From Naegleria lovaniensis (taxonomy: Eukaryota; Heterolobosea; Eutetramitea; Acrasida; Naegleriidae): a stretch of 64,000 nt of DNA. Made by a program: the position numbers and the translations under genes. The notes under the pieces were generated by a model. That model was given only the letters and a program-made list of their open reading frames with translations. It was not told the origin of the DNA and did no database searches. The stretch covers positions 364,143 through 428,142 of the forward strand of contig NW_025407861.1 in the NCBI RefSeq assembly GCF_003324165.1, given 5' to 3'. Positions 40,430 through 51,514 of this stretch are shown one piece after another; the first letter of the stretch is position 1, and each line of letters starts with the position of its first letter.

Positions 40430-40855
40430 GTGTCTTTGCAATGAATAGTGTCTGAAATGTTATCAGATGATTGCTAATAATGAATTCTTACCGTAGCTAA
40501 CACATGATTGGGCTACGATATTGGGTTGCTTTTGACCTTCTAGGTTGGTCATTCTCTAAACATCACGCGTTCCCTAATTATTATTATTATTATTTTGTTC
40601 AGTTCGGAGTAAATTGTTGTATTAATTTCTACAATGATACCTTCACGAATAAAGGTGTTATTATCAAACCAATATGGTCTTCCAAGAGAAATGATTATTT
40701 CAGTGCCTTCTCATCAACATGGAAACCCACAAAAACGACATGATATTCTTTTGATTAATCGAGATGATTCGTAGCATTCATTCACCCACACGACGCTCGG
40801 AAAAAGTTTTATGTACATTCAATGTTTTATTAATGCATAAGAGATGATGTATCGC
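40430..40855. other. Intergenic/3' UTR region
   Basis: Contains the possible intron and 3' part of the previous gene and the 3' end of profilin copy 1. A run of TTA repeats lies near 40580. An open frame at 40504-40743 is of doubtful meaning. Confidence 0.35.
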
Positions 40856-41254
40856 TTATTGCAAAGTTCCTTGCTCAACCAATTGATCAGCAATCTTCTT
40901 CATGTACGAATAGACATTAGGATTCTTGTGTGGTTCACCGAACAAACCAACAATGATGGATCCCTTCAACACGACACCTGAGACACCTTGCTTCTTGGCA
41001 GAGGAGAATCCTTGGAAATTCTCTTCATCAGCCAACAATCCCATATATTTGACTCCACCCAAAGTAATACCAGTGGATGGAACTGAAGATGGATTGGCAG
41101 CTTGACCAGCCAAAGTTTTGGCTTCTTGAGCAGTTACATTCCAACCAGCAGTAACACCCCAAATAGTTCCATCTCTGCCCATGATCAAAGCTTTTTGGAT
41201 GAGACCTTGGGAAGGAGTGACAAATTGACCATCAACGAAAGGAGTCCAAGACAT
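40856..41254 (-). CDS. Profilin, copy 1
   Basis: 132-residue intronless ORF starting MSWTPFVDGQFV, typical of profilin (N-terminal W for poly-proline binding). It has the GRDGTIWGVTAGW strand, KYMGLLADEE and a C-terminal helix with KKIADQLVEQG. It binds monomeric actin, poly-proline proteins and phosphoinositides in the cytosol and drives amoeboid actin turnover. Its protein is identical to that of the second copy 750 bp away. The DNA differs at silent positions, for example near codons for YSYMKK and NVY, so the copies are not an assembly artefact of one identical sequence. Confidence 0.95.
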   Translation of the reverse strand: MSWTPFVDGQFVTPSQGLIQKALIMGRDGTIWGVTAGWNVTAQEAKTLAGQAANPSSVPSTGITLGGVKYMGLLADEENFQGFSSAKKQGVSGVVLKGSIIVGLFGEPHKNPNVYSYMKKIADQLVEQGTLQ

Positions 41255-42003
41255 TTTTTGTTTTGAGTGTTGACTTGATGCTGTGATGGCTTAAAACGTA
41301 CTTATGTGTGAAAAAGTCGTCATTGTTGGATTGAGAGGTGATAACATGACGTTAAACTCGTCATTCGGCAAAGTTGGCAATTCACTTCCAATACAACATT
41401 GAGTTTGTTCTTTTTAACACTGTGTGCCACCTGGGACAAGCTTGACCATTTACAATTTGATTTGAAAATGTGTGGTTTGGAAACTGATAACACTTTCACA
41501 CATGTCAACACAATTTGAAAAAATCGTAAAGTGAAGGTTGTGTAATTCGGGTTAAATGTTGGAGAGGGTGTCGTTGACGATTCGGGGAAATTCAATGAAA
41601 TACATGATCGGGTCCTCATTGATTTTCATTGAAGAGCGTGCATAAGGTCTAGCTTGATAACATTAATCCAGTAAGGTTGGTTGATGGTTATAATCTAGAA
41701 GAGATCTCTCATAATGATGGTTCTTACAACCTTCGTAATCGATGAAAAAGTATGCAAGGAAGGTTGATTCTATTATACAACTCGGAACTGAAAACTAAAT
41801 TAACACAAACGACAATTATGTAAAGGTGTATTTTGATGCACACTTTCCGAAAACTCTAATTTGATCTATCGATATGAAAGTGTTTGATATTCACACATGC
41901 AAGCTTGATACATTGAAACATTTACAAAGGATCAATATTGTATTAATTTAATCAAACTACTACTATTATTATTACTTTTACGTTTACAGTGTGTACAATA
42001 TGT
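41255..42003. other. Spacer between profilin copies
   Basis: Contains the promoter of copy 1 and 3' region of copy 2. No gene supported; it is not visibly similar to the sequence upstream of copy 2. Confidence 0.45.
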
Positions 42004-42402
42004 TTATTGCAAAGTTCCTTGCTCAACCAATTGATCAGCAATCTTCTTCATGTATGAGTAAACGTTTGGATTCTTGTGTGGCTCACCGAACAAACCAACA
42101 ATGATGGATCCCTTCAAAACAACTCCAGAAACACCTTGCTTCTTGGCAGAGGAGAATCCTTGGAAATTCTCTTCATCAGCCAACAATCCCATATATTTGA
42201 CTCCACCCAAAGTAATACCAGTGGATGGAACAGATGAAGGATTGGCAGCTTGACCAGCCAAAGTCTTGGCTTCTTGAGCAGTTACATTCCAACCAGCAGT
42301 AACACCCCAAATAGTTCCATCTCTGCCCATGATCAAAGCCTTTTGGATGAGACCTTGAGAAGGAGTGACAAATTGACCATCAACGAAAGGAGTCCAAGAC
42401 AT
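42004..42402 (-). CDS. Profilin, copy 2
   Basis: Encodes the same 132 residues as copy 1 with no amino-acid change, in the same orientation. Only synonymous differences are seen. Flanks are dissimilar, so homogenisation is limited to the coding region, by strong purifying selection or gene conversion. Both have intact starts and stops, so both are probably expressed. Confidence 0.95.
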   Translation of the reverse strand: MSWTPFVDGQFVTPSQGLIQKALIMGRDGTIWGVTAGWNVTAQEAKTLAGQAANPSSVPSTGITLGGVKYMGLLADEENFQGFSSAKKQGVSGVVLKGSIIVGLFGEPHKNPNVYSYMKKIADQLVEQGTLQ

Positions 42403-42968
42403 GTTTTATGAAGAGAGAGTGTTGTGTGTGTGAGGAGGATTTTTTTATGAAAATTTTTTGATGACTTGTTGAATGGCAAGAAGTGTTAAGCTTGATGACT
42501 TGTCAATCAACCTGTCCTTCGTCTGTCCAATGAAAAGAGAGTAATGAAAGACGGAAGTTGTTTACAAAATGATGAGGTGTTGTTGCCATAGATTCGAACA
42601 TCATCTGACAGATTTTCTTGTAAAAGAAAAAGAGTGAGATTGGATGGTCAGAGAAAACCTTCAAGAGAAGAAATGATGGTTGTTTCGTTAAACAGAAAAT
42701 CGTGAGTTGGTAAGGATTCGAGTTCGCAGTTCCTGGAAGCATGCCGAGATTGATCGAAATTATCAATGGCTTTCATTCAAAAAATTGCGTTCATATTAAT
42801 AACAACGATAATTTCACGAGTGTTTCTTTCAATAGTTGGTCACATTGAGAAGAAATCACATCCCGAAAAAGAATCTCGGAATGATCCCAACATTGAAACA
42901 CATTGTCAGAACATTTAATTGAAAAACACAACAACAACTACTTGAAACTCCAATCCAACCATATTTTC
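42403..42968. other. Divergent promoter region
   Basis: Between profilin copy 2 (minus) and a DUF4116 gene (plus). AT-rich, no gene supported. Confidence 0.4.
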
Positions 42969-44579
42969 ATGAAAAATCAAATTTTACAAGATATCCATGC
43001 AGATTTGTGGATTTATCACATTTTCTCCAATTTACGATATTTGGATTTCATTTCGATTCGATTAACTTGTAAAACTTTTTACAAATATTTAGAAAATTCT
43101 CCAACATCATCGAGCCGCTACCATGCATTCAAAGCCTTTTCCAAACTCGTCCATAATCCACGAGCTCAAGGTTATTTATTTAATATCAGTGATCATGTGG
43201 GGCTAATGCCATATTCTCGTTCTCAATATTCAACTCCTTATTATGCATCCCGATATTCATCCATGGATTGGTATTATTTGAATTGTGAGGAATTTGAATA
43301 CATCATATGGATGATTCCGGATCATGTTTTAAAACGTGTTTGGGGCAATCTCACCAAGAAATTAATATATAAGGCTCGTGTTGAGCTTTCTCCCAATTAC
43401 GATAGGCAAACTTCAAAATTTAATGATTTCCTTCAGACGATACGGACTTGGGTCAAACACAAACCTCAAGTCTACATGATCATTCGGGAGTGGGTCTGTG
43501 AGAGAACGGATGAACTCGAGTTGGAATTGACGAGTGATTTTCAAACCATGTTGTCATTGATTCATGTAGGAGGAGCTCCCTTCCAATTAGCAGCACTTTC
43601 TCTCAAACAAGACAAAGAATTTGTTTTGAAGGCTTTGGATTATGTGGATATTAGCTTGAAGGAGCTTTCTTCCGAATTGCACTATGATTATGATATTGTG
43701 TTGAAGGCAGTGCAACGAGATCCCACGAATTATGTGTACATTCCACATCAACTCAAGTCCAACAAGATATTGGTCTTGGAAATGATCCGCAATGCATACA
43801 AGCTCAAAAAACCAATGAGTGGTCTTCTCTCGAACAAGTCCTTCATTGAAATCTTTGAAAAGAATGTGATACCTCTTCATAGGTCCGATTGTGACGTGGT
43901 CGAGTTGGCCATACGACAAGATCCTCGTGCTCTCTCGTACGCCTCTGAATCTCTCAAAAAGAATAAGCCATTTATCATGTTGGCTCTCTCAATTTCTAGT
44001 TTGTGCATTGCCTATGCTGCACTGGATCTCACTCATGATCGAGATGTTTGTTTATTGGCACTTCGAAATGCAGGTCCAAACAAACACATCATTCTTCGTC
44101 ACATTAACAGTTTACTGTATTTTGATGAAGATTTTTTGAAAGAATGTGTTACCATCGATGGACTAACTCTCTCCTATGCTCCTACTGTTGAAATGACGAA
44201 AAATAAGGAAATTGTTCGAATGGCCCTCAAACAAAATGGATTGGCCTTACAGTATGCTCATTCATCATTGAGAGATGACGAAGAAATGGTCAGAGAAGCA
44301 ATCGAGCAAGATGGAGAAAGTATCATGTATGCTTCCGAGGCATGTAGAAACAATCCAGAGATTGTACGCCTTGCCTTAACACGGAGTAAGATGGCTCTCA
44401 TGTATTGTAGTGAGAGACTACGAGAAGATGAAAGCACAGTCATGTATGCAGTGTCTTGTCATCCGAGTAGCTTTAAATTTGCTTCTGAAAAGTTGAAGCA
44501 AGATTCTGAGTTTCGACAGAGATTGTTGAACATTTGTCCTGATATGAAATTTGAAGAATTTGGAGGAAGAATATTGTAA
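42969..44579 (+). CDS. DUF4116-repeat protein with F-box-like N-terminus
   Basis: 536 residues from the ATG at 42969; the open frame continues upstream without another ATG. Residues ~1-60 (ADLWIYHIFSNLRYLDFISIRLTCKTF) look F-box-like. From about residue 200 there are repeated ~25-residue DUF4116 units of the form D-x-E-x-V-x-x-A-x-x-x-x-G-x-x-L-x-x-A-S-x-x-L, for example DEEMVREAIEQDGESIMYAS. DUF4116 solenoids are abundant in Naegleria and in giant viruses; their function is unknown. The F-box hints at a substrate adaptor of SCF ubiquitin ligases (inference). A second, frameshifted DUF4116 gene is 10 kb away. Confidence 0.8.
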   Translation: MKNQILQDIHADLWIYHIFSNLRYLDFISIRLTCKTFYKYLENSPTSSSRYHAFKAFSKLVHNPRAQGYLFNISDHVGLMPYSRSQYSTPYYASRYSSMDWYYLNCEEFEYIIWMIPDHVLKRVWGNLTKKLIYKARVELSPNYDRQTSKFNDFLQTIRTWVKHKPQVYMIIREWVCERTDELELELTSDFQTMLSLIHVGGAPFQLAALSLKQDKEFVLKALDYVDISLKELSSELHYDYDIVLKAVQRDPTNYVYIPHQLKSNKILVLEMIRNAYKLKKPMSGLLSNKSFIEIFEKNVIPLHRSDCDVVELAIRQDPRALSYASESLKKNKPFIMLALSISSLCIAYAALDLTHDRDVCLLALRNAGPNKHIILRHINSLLYFDEDFLKECVTIDGLTLSYAPTVEMTKNKEIVRMALKQNGLALQYAHSSLRDDEEMVREAIEQDGESIMYASEACRNNPEIVRLALTRSKMALMYCSERLREDESTVMYAVSCHPSSFKFASEKLKQDSEFRQRLLNICPDMKFEEFGGRIL

Positions 44580-44685
44580 ATTGGAGGTGTAGTCAGGAAT
44601 GAATAGTATTGTGGAATGATCATTTTATTTACAATTTAGAATTATTATTAATATTGGAATCTAGGTATTTTACACAGGTGTTATG

Positions 44686-47451
44686 TTACTTTTCATTAAG
44701 AGTCAGAGAATAATCTAGCACTGTAGTAACCACTGTAGTTGATTGTGACAGTTTTTGCAATTCTTTACCTCTCTTTCTCAACTCCTTCACAAAATTCAAA
44801 TTCGAGAAACAAATGTTAGGATTTCCATAGAACTGAACACTCGACCGAAATGCATTAAGTTCCATCACTTCATCCATGTATGTACGGTTGTGGTTTTCTG
44901 TGTCAATCCATTCATCCAAGTTTTCAATCAAAGTATCTAGAGTTTCATTCATTTCCATATATTTTCGATGAGCCATGAAATCCTTTGCTTGAAGAAGAGC
45001 ATCCTGAACGGCTAATTGTTTTTTGGAAGCTTGAGAAATTTCAGATTCTAATGTGAACACTTCGATCGGTCTTGCTTTTCCTTTGAGTTTAATCACATCA
45101 ACGAACAAGCACACAAACTTTTTTGATATTAATTCGTAGGTATTTTGTCCAATGAGAATGGTGGTGTCATACCTCTTATTCAATGTTTCTAATCGCCCTG
45201 CAGTGTTCACAGTATCACCAATGGCTATGAAAATATTGGTAACGATGAAAAGTGACACCAACAACTTACCTGTATAATTGAAACGCTCCTTAGATCCAAC
45301 ATTTCCAATCATGGCATTTCCAGTGTTGATACCAACTCGAATTCTCACTTCTGGCCAGCCTTTTCTTTTGCATACATGTCGAAATTTTTCAATTTCAGTC
45401 AACGCTTGCAATGCAGCATGACAACACCTCTCGGCATGATCGTCGACTTGATAGAGTGGGTGAGAAAACAGACTCATGGTTCCATCACCAATGAATTTAT
45501 CAATGACTCCATGATTGGCCTCCACAGCCTCAGTAATAATTCGAAAATATTCTGACAAGACTTTTAGCAAGACATTGACATGTGAGGATTCTGAAAAGTT
45601 CGTAAAATCTGCTATATCTGTAAACATGATGGAAGTATTGCAACTTGCCACTCCGAGTTTTGCGCCAACTCCATTCTTGACAATATCCTTGACAATATCT
45701 CGTGGAATATATTTCATGAACGAATGCAATGCACTTTTCACAAGTTTCGTCGATTGTTGCAACATGTCCAATTCATGAACGGTTTTTAGCACTCGCGAAG
45801 ATTTAACTTGATCGACTTGTAGTCTCGCAATTCGACTCATATCTCGTGCGACTTTCATGATTGAGTACGAAACAATTTGTGTCAAGACAACTGCCAGCAA
45901 TGATCCACAGACCACCAACACAATGGAAAGGGACAATAATTCTGGAGAACTTGTGAATACAGTTTTAACAAAGCCATACTTTTCAGCGCTCAAAATCATG
46001 ACCCAATCAATACCGTGACCATCGTTGATAAATTTCACACTCACTCGATGGCCCTGAACGAACAGTACAATTGTAGTGGTATTAGAACTTGAAGCATCTG
46101 AATACAAAAGACTCGAATTGGAAGGACCTTTCACTCCATACAAGATGTTTCTATTCACCAATTCGTTGTAAATCAAGAAAAAGACATCATTTGAAGTGGA
46201 ATTCAAATGCACTCTTTGGGTAGAAGTGTCTTGAATGACTCCAATCGAAGAAGTTACAATATATCCACTTCTTTCGACAATGACAATGTCCATCGTTTTA
46301 GTTTGAACATCTCTGAATTGCAGAATGGTTTGATTGAGGAGGAAATCCATTTGAATCATGTCAAAATGCACTCCAATGACTTGTGTGACAGGATTTTTCT
46401 CAAGAGTTCCGTTTTGTGAATTCATTGTGTAATTGTAAGTCGAATAGTTTACGGTGGTACAGGCAGCAATGCAAATACCCTTCACTGTGACACGACTGAA
46501 AATATTAGACCACTGATAATCTGGATATTGTTTTTTAAGACCTGCTTTGTACCTGTGAAGTGTCAACTAAGGCGAAACACAGTACTGTGTACTTACCAAT
46601 CTCTCTTTAAGGTATCATAATTTGGATTTCTCTGATATTCCTTCACTGGTTCATAAAACTCATTAAATGTCGATGTAATGACAGTGCCCATCTCATCTCG
46701 AATCAACACAAATTGTCTCGTTTGAGTCATCTCAATGGATATGAAATTGCGCAAACTATTTCCATAATAAAATTGAGTAGTCATGGGATAACCTAATTTC
46801 GTTGGAGCAAACAAGGACAAGACTCGTTTCGAAAGAATTTGTAAATTGGGAATGGAATCTCCAAAGAAATGATTGGAATTGGAGAGTAATTGATGTAATT
46901 GTTGAAGAATGGCTTTTGAGGTTGAGATGTGAGTGTTGATATAGAGAGCAATGGCATCCGATTGAATGGTGGAAATGTCTTCGATTGATTTATCTCCACT
47001 GCAGTAGTAGTAAGAAGTTGTAGCATTGGAGATAATCCAATTATGGAATATTATTGGTCTCGATTTAGAAAAGAAATACAACTTACCTCGATTGAATCAA
47101 CACGATCATTGAGCCAATACAAATGAATGTTTGCAACAAGAAAATAAGCATTAAAACATTCTGCAACGAATGAGGAGCTGGACACACCCTTCTCAACACT
47201 CTTTTCACCAATGGTTGTCCTTCATCCCCATTCAAAGTTTGTTGTAAACGAAGAATATTCAATGAAGAATCCATGGAAAGTGAGGAACGACTCATTGTAT
47301 CAGAAAATACAGCAGTCGAAGAACGAGTCATTTCTGGAACGAAATTGGTCGATGCTTTCACCACTTGAGTGGATATATTAGTGGAGGAAGAACACTGGGA
47401 AGTTGTGCCAGGGTCTTCGAGTTTGGCAGGCGGCGTTGGATGTATTTTCAT
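44686..47451 (-). CDS. Receptor-type adenylyl/guanylyl cyclase (class III), four exons
   Basis: Exons 47451-47087, 46998-46597, 46552-45270 and 45224-44686 encode 862 residues. Order: disordered cytoplasmic N-terminus, transmembrane helix (LMLIFLLQTFICIGSMIVLI), a ~400-residue extracellular region resembling a double Cache sensor, and a second transmembrane helix (LSIVLVVCGSLLAVVL). A short linker follows, then a class III cyclase domain. Catalytic features: FTDIADFT and GDGTMSLF metal aspartates, DKFIGDG with the lysine typical of adenylyl cyclases, and NYTAIGDTVNTAGRLE. It should make cAMP at the plasma membrane in response to an external ligand. The last intron (45225-45269, 45 nt) keeps frame if retained. 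The start at 47451 is the first ATG in frame. Confidence 0.85.
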
Positions 47452-47909
47452 GCTTCGTTGGTTTGGAATTGTTTTTTTGGAGTGTTTTTGTGTGGGGAGA
47501 TGAATAGAGCTCTTGGAATCAATAAACCATTTCAGCAACACTAGTGTTCCCGAGCTCTGGCGGTTGAATTACTGTCGTAAAGGAATTTTGAGATTCCATG
47601 TAGAGATGGTCGTGAGATTCTATGAAGAGATGAATATTTCTTCACTGTTGAGAGCTATTGGTCCATGTAATTGTACATGAAAGGAGGAGTCAATGGTATC
47701 TGTTTGATCAATTCGAAAATACCAAAATGTCAAGGGAGATAAATGTTGCGAGTACAAATTTAGGCCTCAACCCTTTTCCTTCAATTTATGATTCAACATT
47801 AATTCCAAGAGATGTTCATTATTAATAGTGTGACGGTTCGTTAGCTCTTTCAGAGAATGTCGAATGAATCATGGATGGTATTTGAATATTCTCTGAACTA
47901 GGATATTTT
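47452..47909. other. Intergenic region
   Basis: Upstream region of the cyclase gene and 3' flank of the LRR gene lying downstream on the minus strand. No gene seen. Confidence 0.4.
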
Positions 47910-49379
47910 TCAAATCTTCAAAGTAAGATGGGCTGCACTCTGTATCAAATCCTTTTCACATTCTGATTCAATATTATTGAAATACAAACGCAATTCTCTC
48001 AATTTGGTCATACCGTGAATGATATTATAAGCACCTTCTGCGCTAATGTTGTTTGCAGATAGATCTAAATATGATAAATTCTTTAGATTCTCGCTTGTGG
48101 ATAGAAATGTGGCGCCTTCGTTACCAATGCAATTCATATCAATCTCCAAAATCGTTAAATTCTTCATTAGAGTACTTTGGGCAAGGTATTTTGCTCCTTC
48201 AGAGTCAATTTCGTTTTTCGTCAAAGATAGTTCTTTCAATTTCGTAATGTGCTCGCTTTGTGAAAGATGTTTCGCTCCATCAGAACCCAGTGCGTTGAGC
48301 TGTAGTTTTAAGCATGTCAAATTGCTCAATAAAGGACTACTTGAAATATATTTTACACCGTCGGACCCAATAGAGCAACCACTCAAATGCAAATCGGTTA
48401 AATTCTTTAGATTACTACTTTGGGAAAGAAGATGAGCTCCTTTAGAACCAATATTACTCGAACGCACGTGTAGTGTCGTTAAATTCGTCAGGGCTCGACC
48501 ATTTGAAATATAGTTGGCACTTTTTACACTAATATTACAGTTTCCCAGGCGTAGTACTGTTAAATTCTTCATCTTCTCGCTAATGTGTTTTGTTCCTTCA
48601 TCTCCAATATCGTTTCCAAACATGTCTAACTTTCGTAATTTTCTCAAAATTGAACTGTTTGAAATAAGTTTAGTACCTTCGTAATCAATGGTGTTTCCAG
48701 CCAAATTTAACTCGGTCAGATTACTCATATTGTCGCTTTGGGAAATATTCTCAGCACCGGTAGTGTCAATATGATTATAACTCAAATCCAAACGCTTTAA
48801 ATTTCTCAACTTATCGCTTGCGGCAATATGTCCCGCTCCCAGAGAACGAATATTGTTTTCACTTAACATTAAATCTGTTAAATTTCTAATGTTATCACTG
48901 TTGGCAATAATATAAACATCTTCAGACGAAATACTATTTTTGGGTAACTTCAATGAAGTCAAGTTTTTCAACTTTTCGCTTTGAGCAATATATTTTACGC
49001 TTTCTCTAATGTTATTCCGTTTGAGGAGCTTAGATCTGGTAGAACCAGTGCCAGGTAAGTCTAACACTTTCAAGTTCCTTACATTCTCACTCTCCATCAT
49101 GGACTTGATTTCATTAGAACTAATTTTATCTGCTGGCAAATGTAATTCCGTTAAATTTCGTAAATTCTCACAATTTGCAATGTATTGGATAGTTTGATGA
49201 CCATATGGAAAGGAAGGTTTCCGAGGAGAATTACAGAACGAAATGCTGAAAGGGAATTCCATACATTTCTGATACCATTGTTTTGAAACTCGCGTACAAA
49301 CTCCAAGAATAAACACGGTATCAAGAAAATGTAAAATTTCAAAAATAATATCATCCATCATCATCATGATTTCTTTCAT
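47910..49379 (-). CDS. Leucine-rich-repeat protein with F-box-like N-terminus
   Basis: 489 residues from ATG at 49379. Residues ~8-45 (DDIIFEILHFLDTVFILGVCTRVSKQWYQKC) match an F-box-like helix set. At least 15 ribonuclease-inhibitor-type LRRs of ~24 residues follow, with consensus L-x-x-L-x-x-L-x-L-x-x-N-x-I-x-x-x-G-A-x-x-I-x-x-S. Such proteins are typically substrate-recognition parts of SCF ubiquitin ligases. They form a large, rapidly expanding family in this lineage. Repeats are very regular, indicating recent internal duplication. The substrate is unknown. Confidence 0.85.
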   Translation of the reverse strand: MKEIMMMMDDIIFEILHFLDTVFILGVCTRVSKQWYQKCMEFPFSISFCNSPRKPSFPYGHQTIQYIANCENLRNLTELHLPADKISSNEIKSMMESENVRNLKVLDLPGTGSTRSKLLKRNNIRESVKYIAQSEKLKNLTSLKLPKNSISSEDVYIIANSDNIRNLTDLMLSENNIRSLGAGHIAASDKLRNLKRLDLSYNHIDTTGAENISQSDNMSNLTELNLAGNTIDYEGTKLISNSSILRKLRKLDMFGNDIGDEGTKHISEKMKNLTVLRLGNCNISVKSANYISNGRALTNLTTLHVRSSNIGSKGAHLLSQSSNLKNLTDLHLSGCSIGSDGVKYISSSPLLSNLTCLKLQLNALGSDGAKHLSQSEHITKLKELSLTKNEIDSEGAKYLAQSTLMKNLTILEIDMNCIGNEGATFLSTSENLKNLSYLDLSANNISAEGAYNIIHGMTKLRELRLYFNNIESECEKDLIQSAAHLTLKI

Positions 49380-49567
49380 CAATAATGACGCTGTTGATTG
49401 CTCCTATTTTTTTTAAATATTAATTTAAAATAATGAATAATTTTGATGATGAACATTTGTAGTTACGGAGCCATAGATTGGGCTTATATGAACCTGATAG
49501 TTTTTGTTCATCCAGCAATTGTTTTAATTATTTAATAATTTTTTTGTTGAAAGAAGTCGCGAAAAAA

Positions 49568-50317
49568 ATGCCTAAAAGTCCAAATGATCCCGACATGAGC
49601 CACATGCGAAGCAGTGATTTCAAGCTCGTGTATGAATTTAATGATGATACCTACTTGTTGGTGGATGCATTGGAAAAGGATTATATTCACTCTCATTTAA
49701 TAGCTTCGTTGGAAAATTCAAACACAAAATTAAAATTTTGCTTGGAGATTGGTTGCGGAAGCGGTTATGTAACCACGTTTGTTTATAAATTATTGAATTC
49801 GAGTTATGAGCAATATTTGAAATCAACTGGTGTTTCATTTTGCTTGTTATGTACAGATATTAATCCGAATGCTGCAGCAATGACTCGGAAAACATTTGAA
49901 CGAAATGTGGAGCAAAATCCAAAACATGTTCCGTTTTTGTTTGATGTGGTGTTGAGCGATTTTGCCTCTGCTTTTGAGAAACGACTCAAAAATAAGATTG
50001 ATTTACTTATTTTCAACCCTCCTTATGTTCCATGTGAGAGGGATGAAATGGGATTCAACGATGTGAGAGCTGCATATGCAGGCGGAGAAAATGGACGTGA
50101 AGTAATTGATCGCTTTTTGCCAATGGTGAAAAACATTCTTTCTCCAAATGGAGTGTTTTATTTTGTTCTGATTGAAGATAATAACCCTCAGGAAATTATG
50201 AAATTAATGTCACAGGAAGAATATGGTTCTTTTAAGAGCAGTGTCATCTTGAAAAAACGAATTCAAGGAGAGCATTTGTACATTGTTAAATTTGAAGGAA
50301 GTTCCAGATTGAAATAA
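49568..50317 (+). CDS. N6AMT1: eRF1 glutamine methyltransferase (MTQ2/HEMK2)
   Basis: 249 residues from ATG at 49568; upstream in-frame codons lack a good start. The SAM-binding Rossmann fold has LEIGCGSGYVTTF (motif I) and the N5-glutamine methyltransferase signature FNPPYVPCERDE (NPPY). The N-terminal VYEFNDDTYLLVDALE block is characteristic of the MTQ2/N6AMT1 branch. The enzyme, with its Trm112 partner, methylates the GGQ glutamine of release factor eRF1 in the cytosol. It has also been linked to histone lysine and other substrates in animals. The protein is slightly longer than human N6AMT1 (214). Confidence 0.9.
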   Translation: MPKSPNDPDMSHMRSSDFKLVYEFNDDTYLLVDALEKDYIHSHLIASLENSNTKLKFCLEIGCGSGYVTTFVYKLLNSSYEQYLKSTGVSFCLLCTDINPNAAAMTRKTFERNVEQNPKHVPFLFDVVLSDFASAFEKRLKNKIDLLIFNPPYVPCERDEMGFNDVRAAYAGGENGREVIDRFLPMVKNILSPNGVFYFVLIEDNNPQEIMKLMSQEEYGSFKSSVILKKRIQGEHLYIVKFEGSSRLK

Positions 50318-51514
50318 TTGGAAATTTTAATGAAGACCAATAGTTGACTATTGATGTCACAAGGATTCAGAGTTGTCCACCATGAGAGCACATCCGTTAG
50401 TGACAGTACCACACTTTGTGATTGGCTTTTCCACGTTTCAAAGAGGTACTCAATTCTTACATAATAGATTAATGTTGACCACTAAGTAAAATCGCTTAAA
50501 TACCTCTAGATCTCAATCCGAACATGACGAAAAGTTCTTTCTGCAACTTCAAACACTTCTTTGCATTCTTCACTTCATTATTGTCGGATAAATTCAATGA
50601 CATTGGGTTCTTGTGAGGGGTGGAAGAAATCGCCCATCCTAGCACACAGCTAATAGCCCGGATGGGGATGGTTGCAAAAACACTGCTCAATCGCAGCAAC
50701 TCCAGCAACAACAGCCACCAAACAATCCCGAAATATTTTTATTCCAGTAATTGATAGATTTATTGTTGCTTGAAACACATGCAAGATCTGGCCAAACTTT
50801 ATTCACAACAAGTGACTTGTGGCAATATCGACCACAATGTTGTTGCGTTCAACATAATGTAGTTCTGAATGATCATTGTTGGTGACTTTAGTTGCATGAA
50901 CGCATATTCTTCGCATTCGGTATCTTTTGCCCAGATGGAATGTTAATGATCATCTACGTTTCGTTGTTGTCTTCTAGTGCAAGCTTTGAAATCTTCTTCA
51001 TTCTCCAATTTTTTCCAATTCTAAGGAGTTTCACAATCTGAATTCAACAATGCATCGAATCCTGCAATTTTCAAATTGTAGATCACAGTGTACAACTATG
51101 GAGCCACGAATAAACAACTTTTTCTTGATGTTCTTATTTATCTAGACGGGCCATCACCGAAAATATTTTCTCCCAATCGTCGTCCAAACCAACTCTCAAC
51201 TCTTCACAGCAGTCCAAAACTTGGTCCAATCTTTGACATCATCGACCTTCACCTGAGTTTCAAATCCAAAAATTAATCACATTTCGAAAATTAATCAAAT
51301 TGATATGAATAGTTCTTCGACTTGTGTGAGGTAATGAAATGCCGTGCAGCATGTTTACTATCGCCACGAGTGTTAGTGGCCGTGTTGTTGGTGTATGCTT
51401 TTCATTTTTTTAAAATAAAAATTTTTTTATTAGCAATCAGCCGCTTCAGCGAGTCCAGCCCGCCCAAGAAATCCTCATTTCCAAAACGCTCTGGAAATTA
51501 CTATCCGGATGCAA
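50318..51514. other. Intergenic region with inverted copy of a gene end
   Basis: About 1.2 kb without a supported gene. It contains a 38-bp inverted copy of the 3' end of the coiled-coil gene (listed separately). A somewhat GC-richer patch lies near 51430-51520, next to that gene's stop. Short ORFs at 50496-50711 and 51088-51276 have no family features. Confidence 0.5.
50615..50652 (-). repeat. 38-bp inverted repeat, left arm
   Basis: Reverse complement of 51524-51561 with one mismatch. The right arm overlaps the last codons of the coiled-coil gene, so this arm looks like an inverted partial duplicate. Confidence 0.85.

Noticed and set aside
47088-47115. Very short 28-nt intron in the cyclase gene
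   Set aside because: Below a plausible intron size; the CTGCAG acceptor at 46999-47000 gives a normal intron and correct frame.
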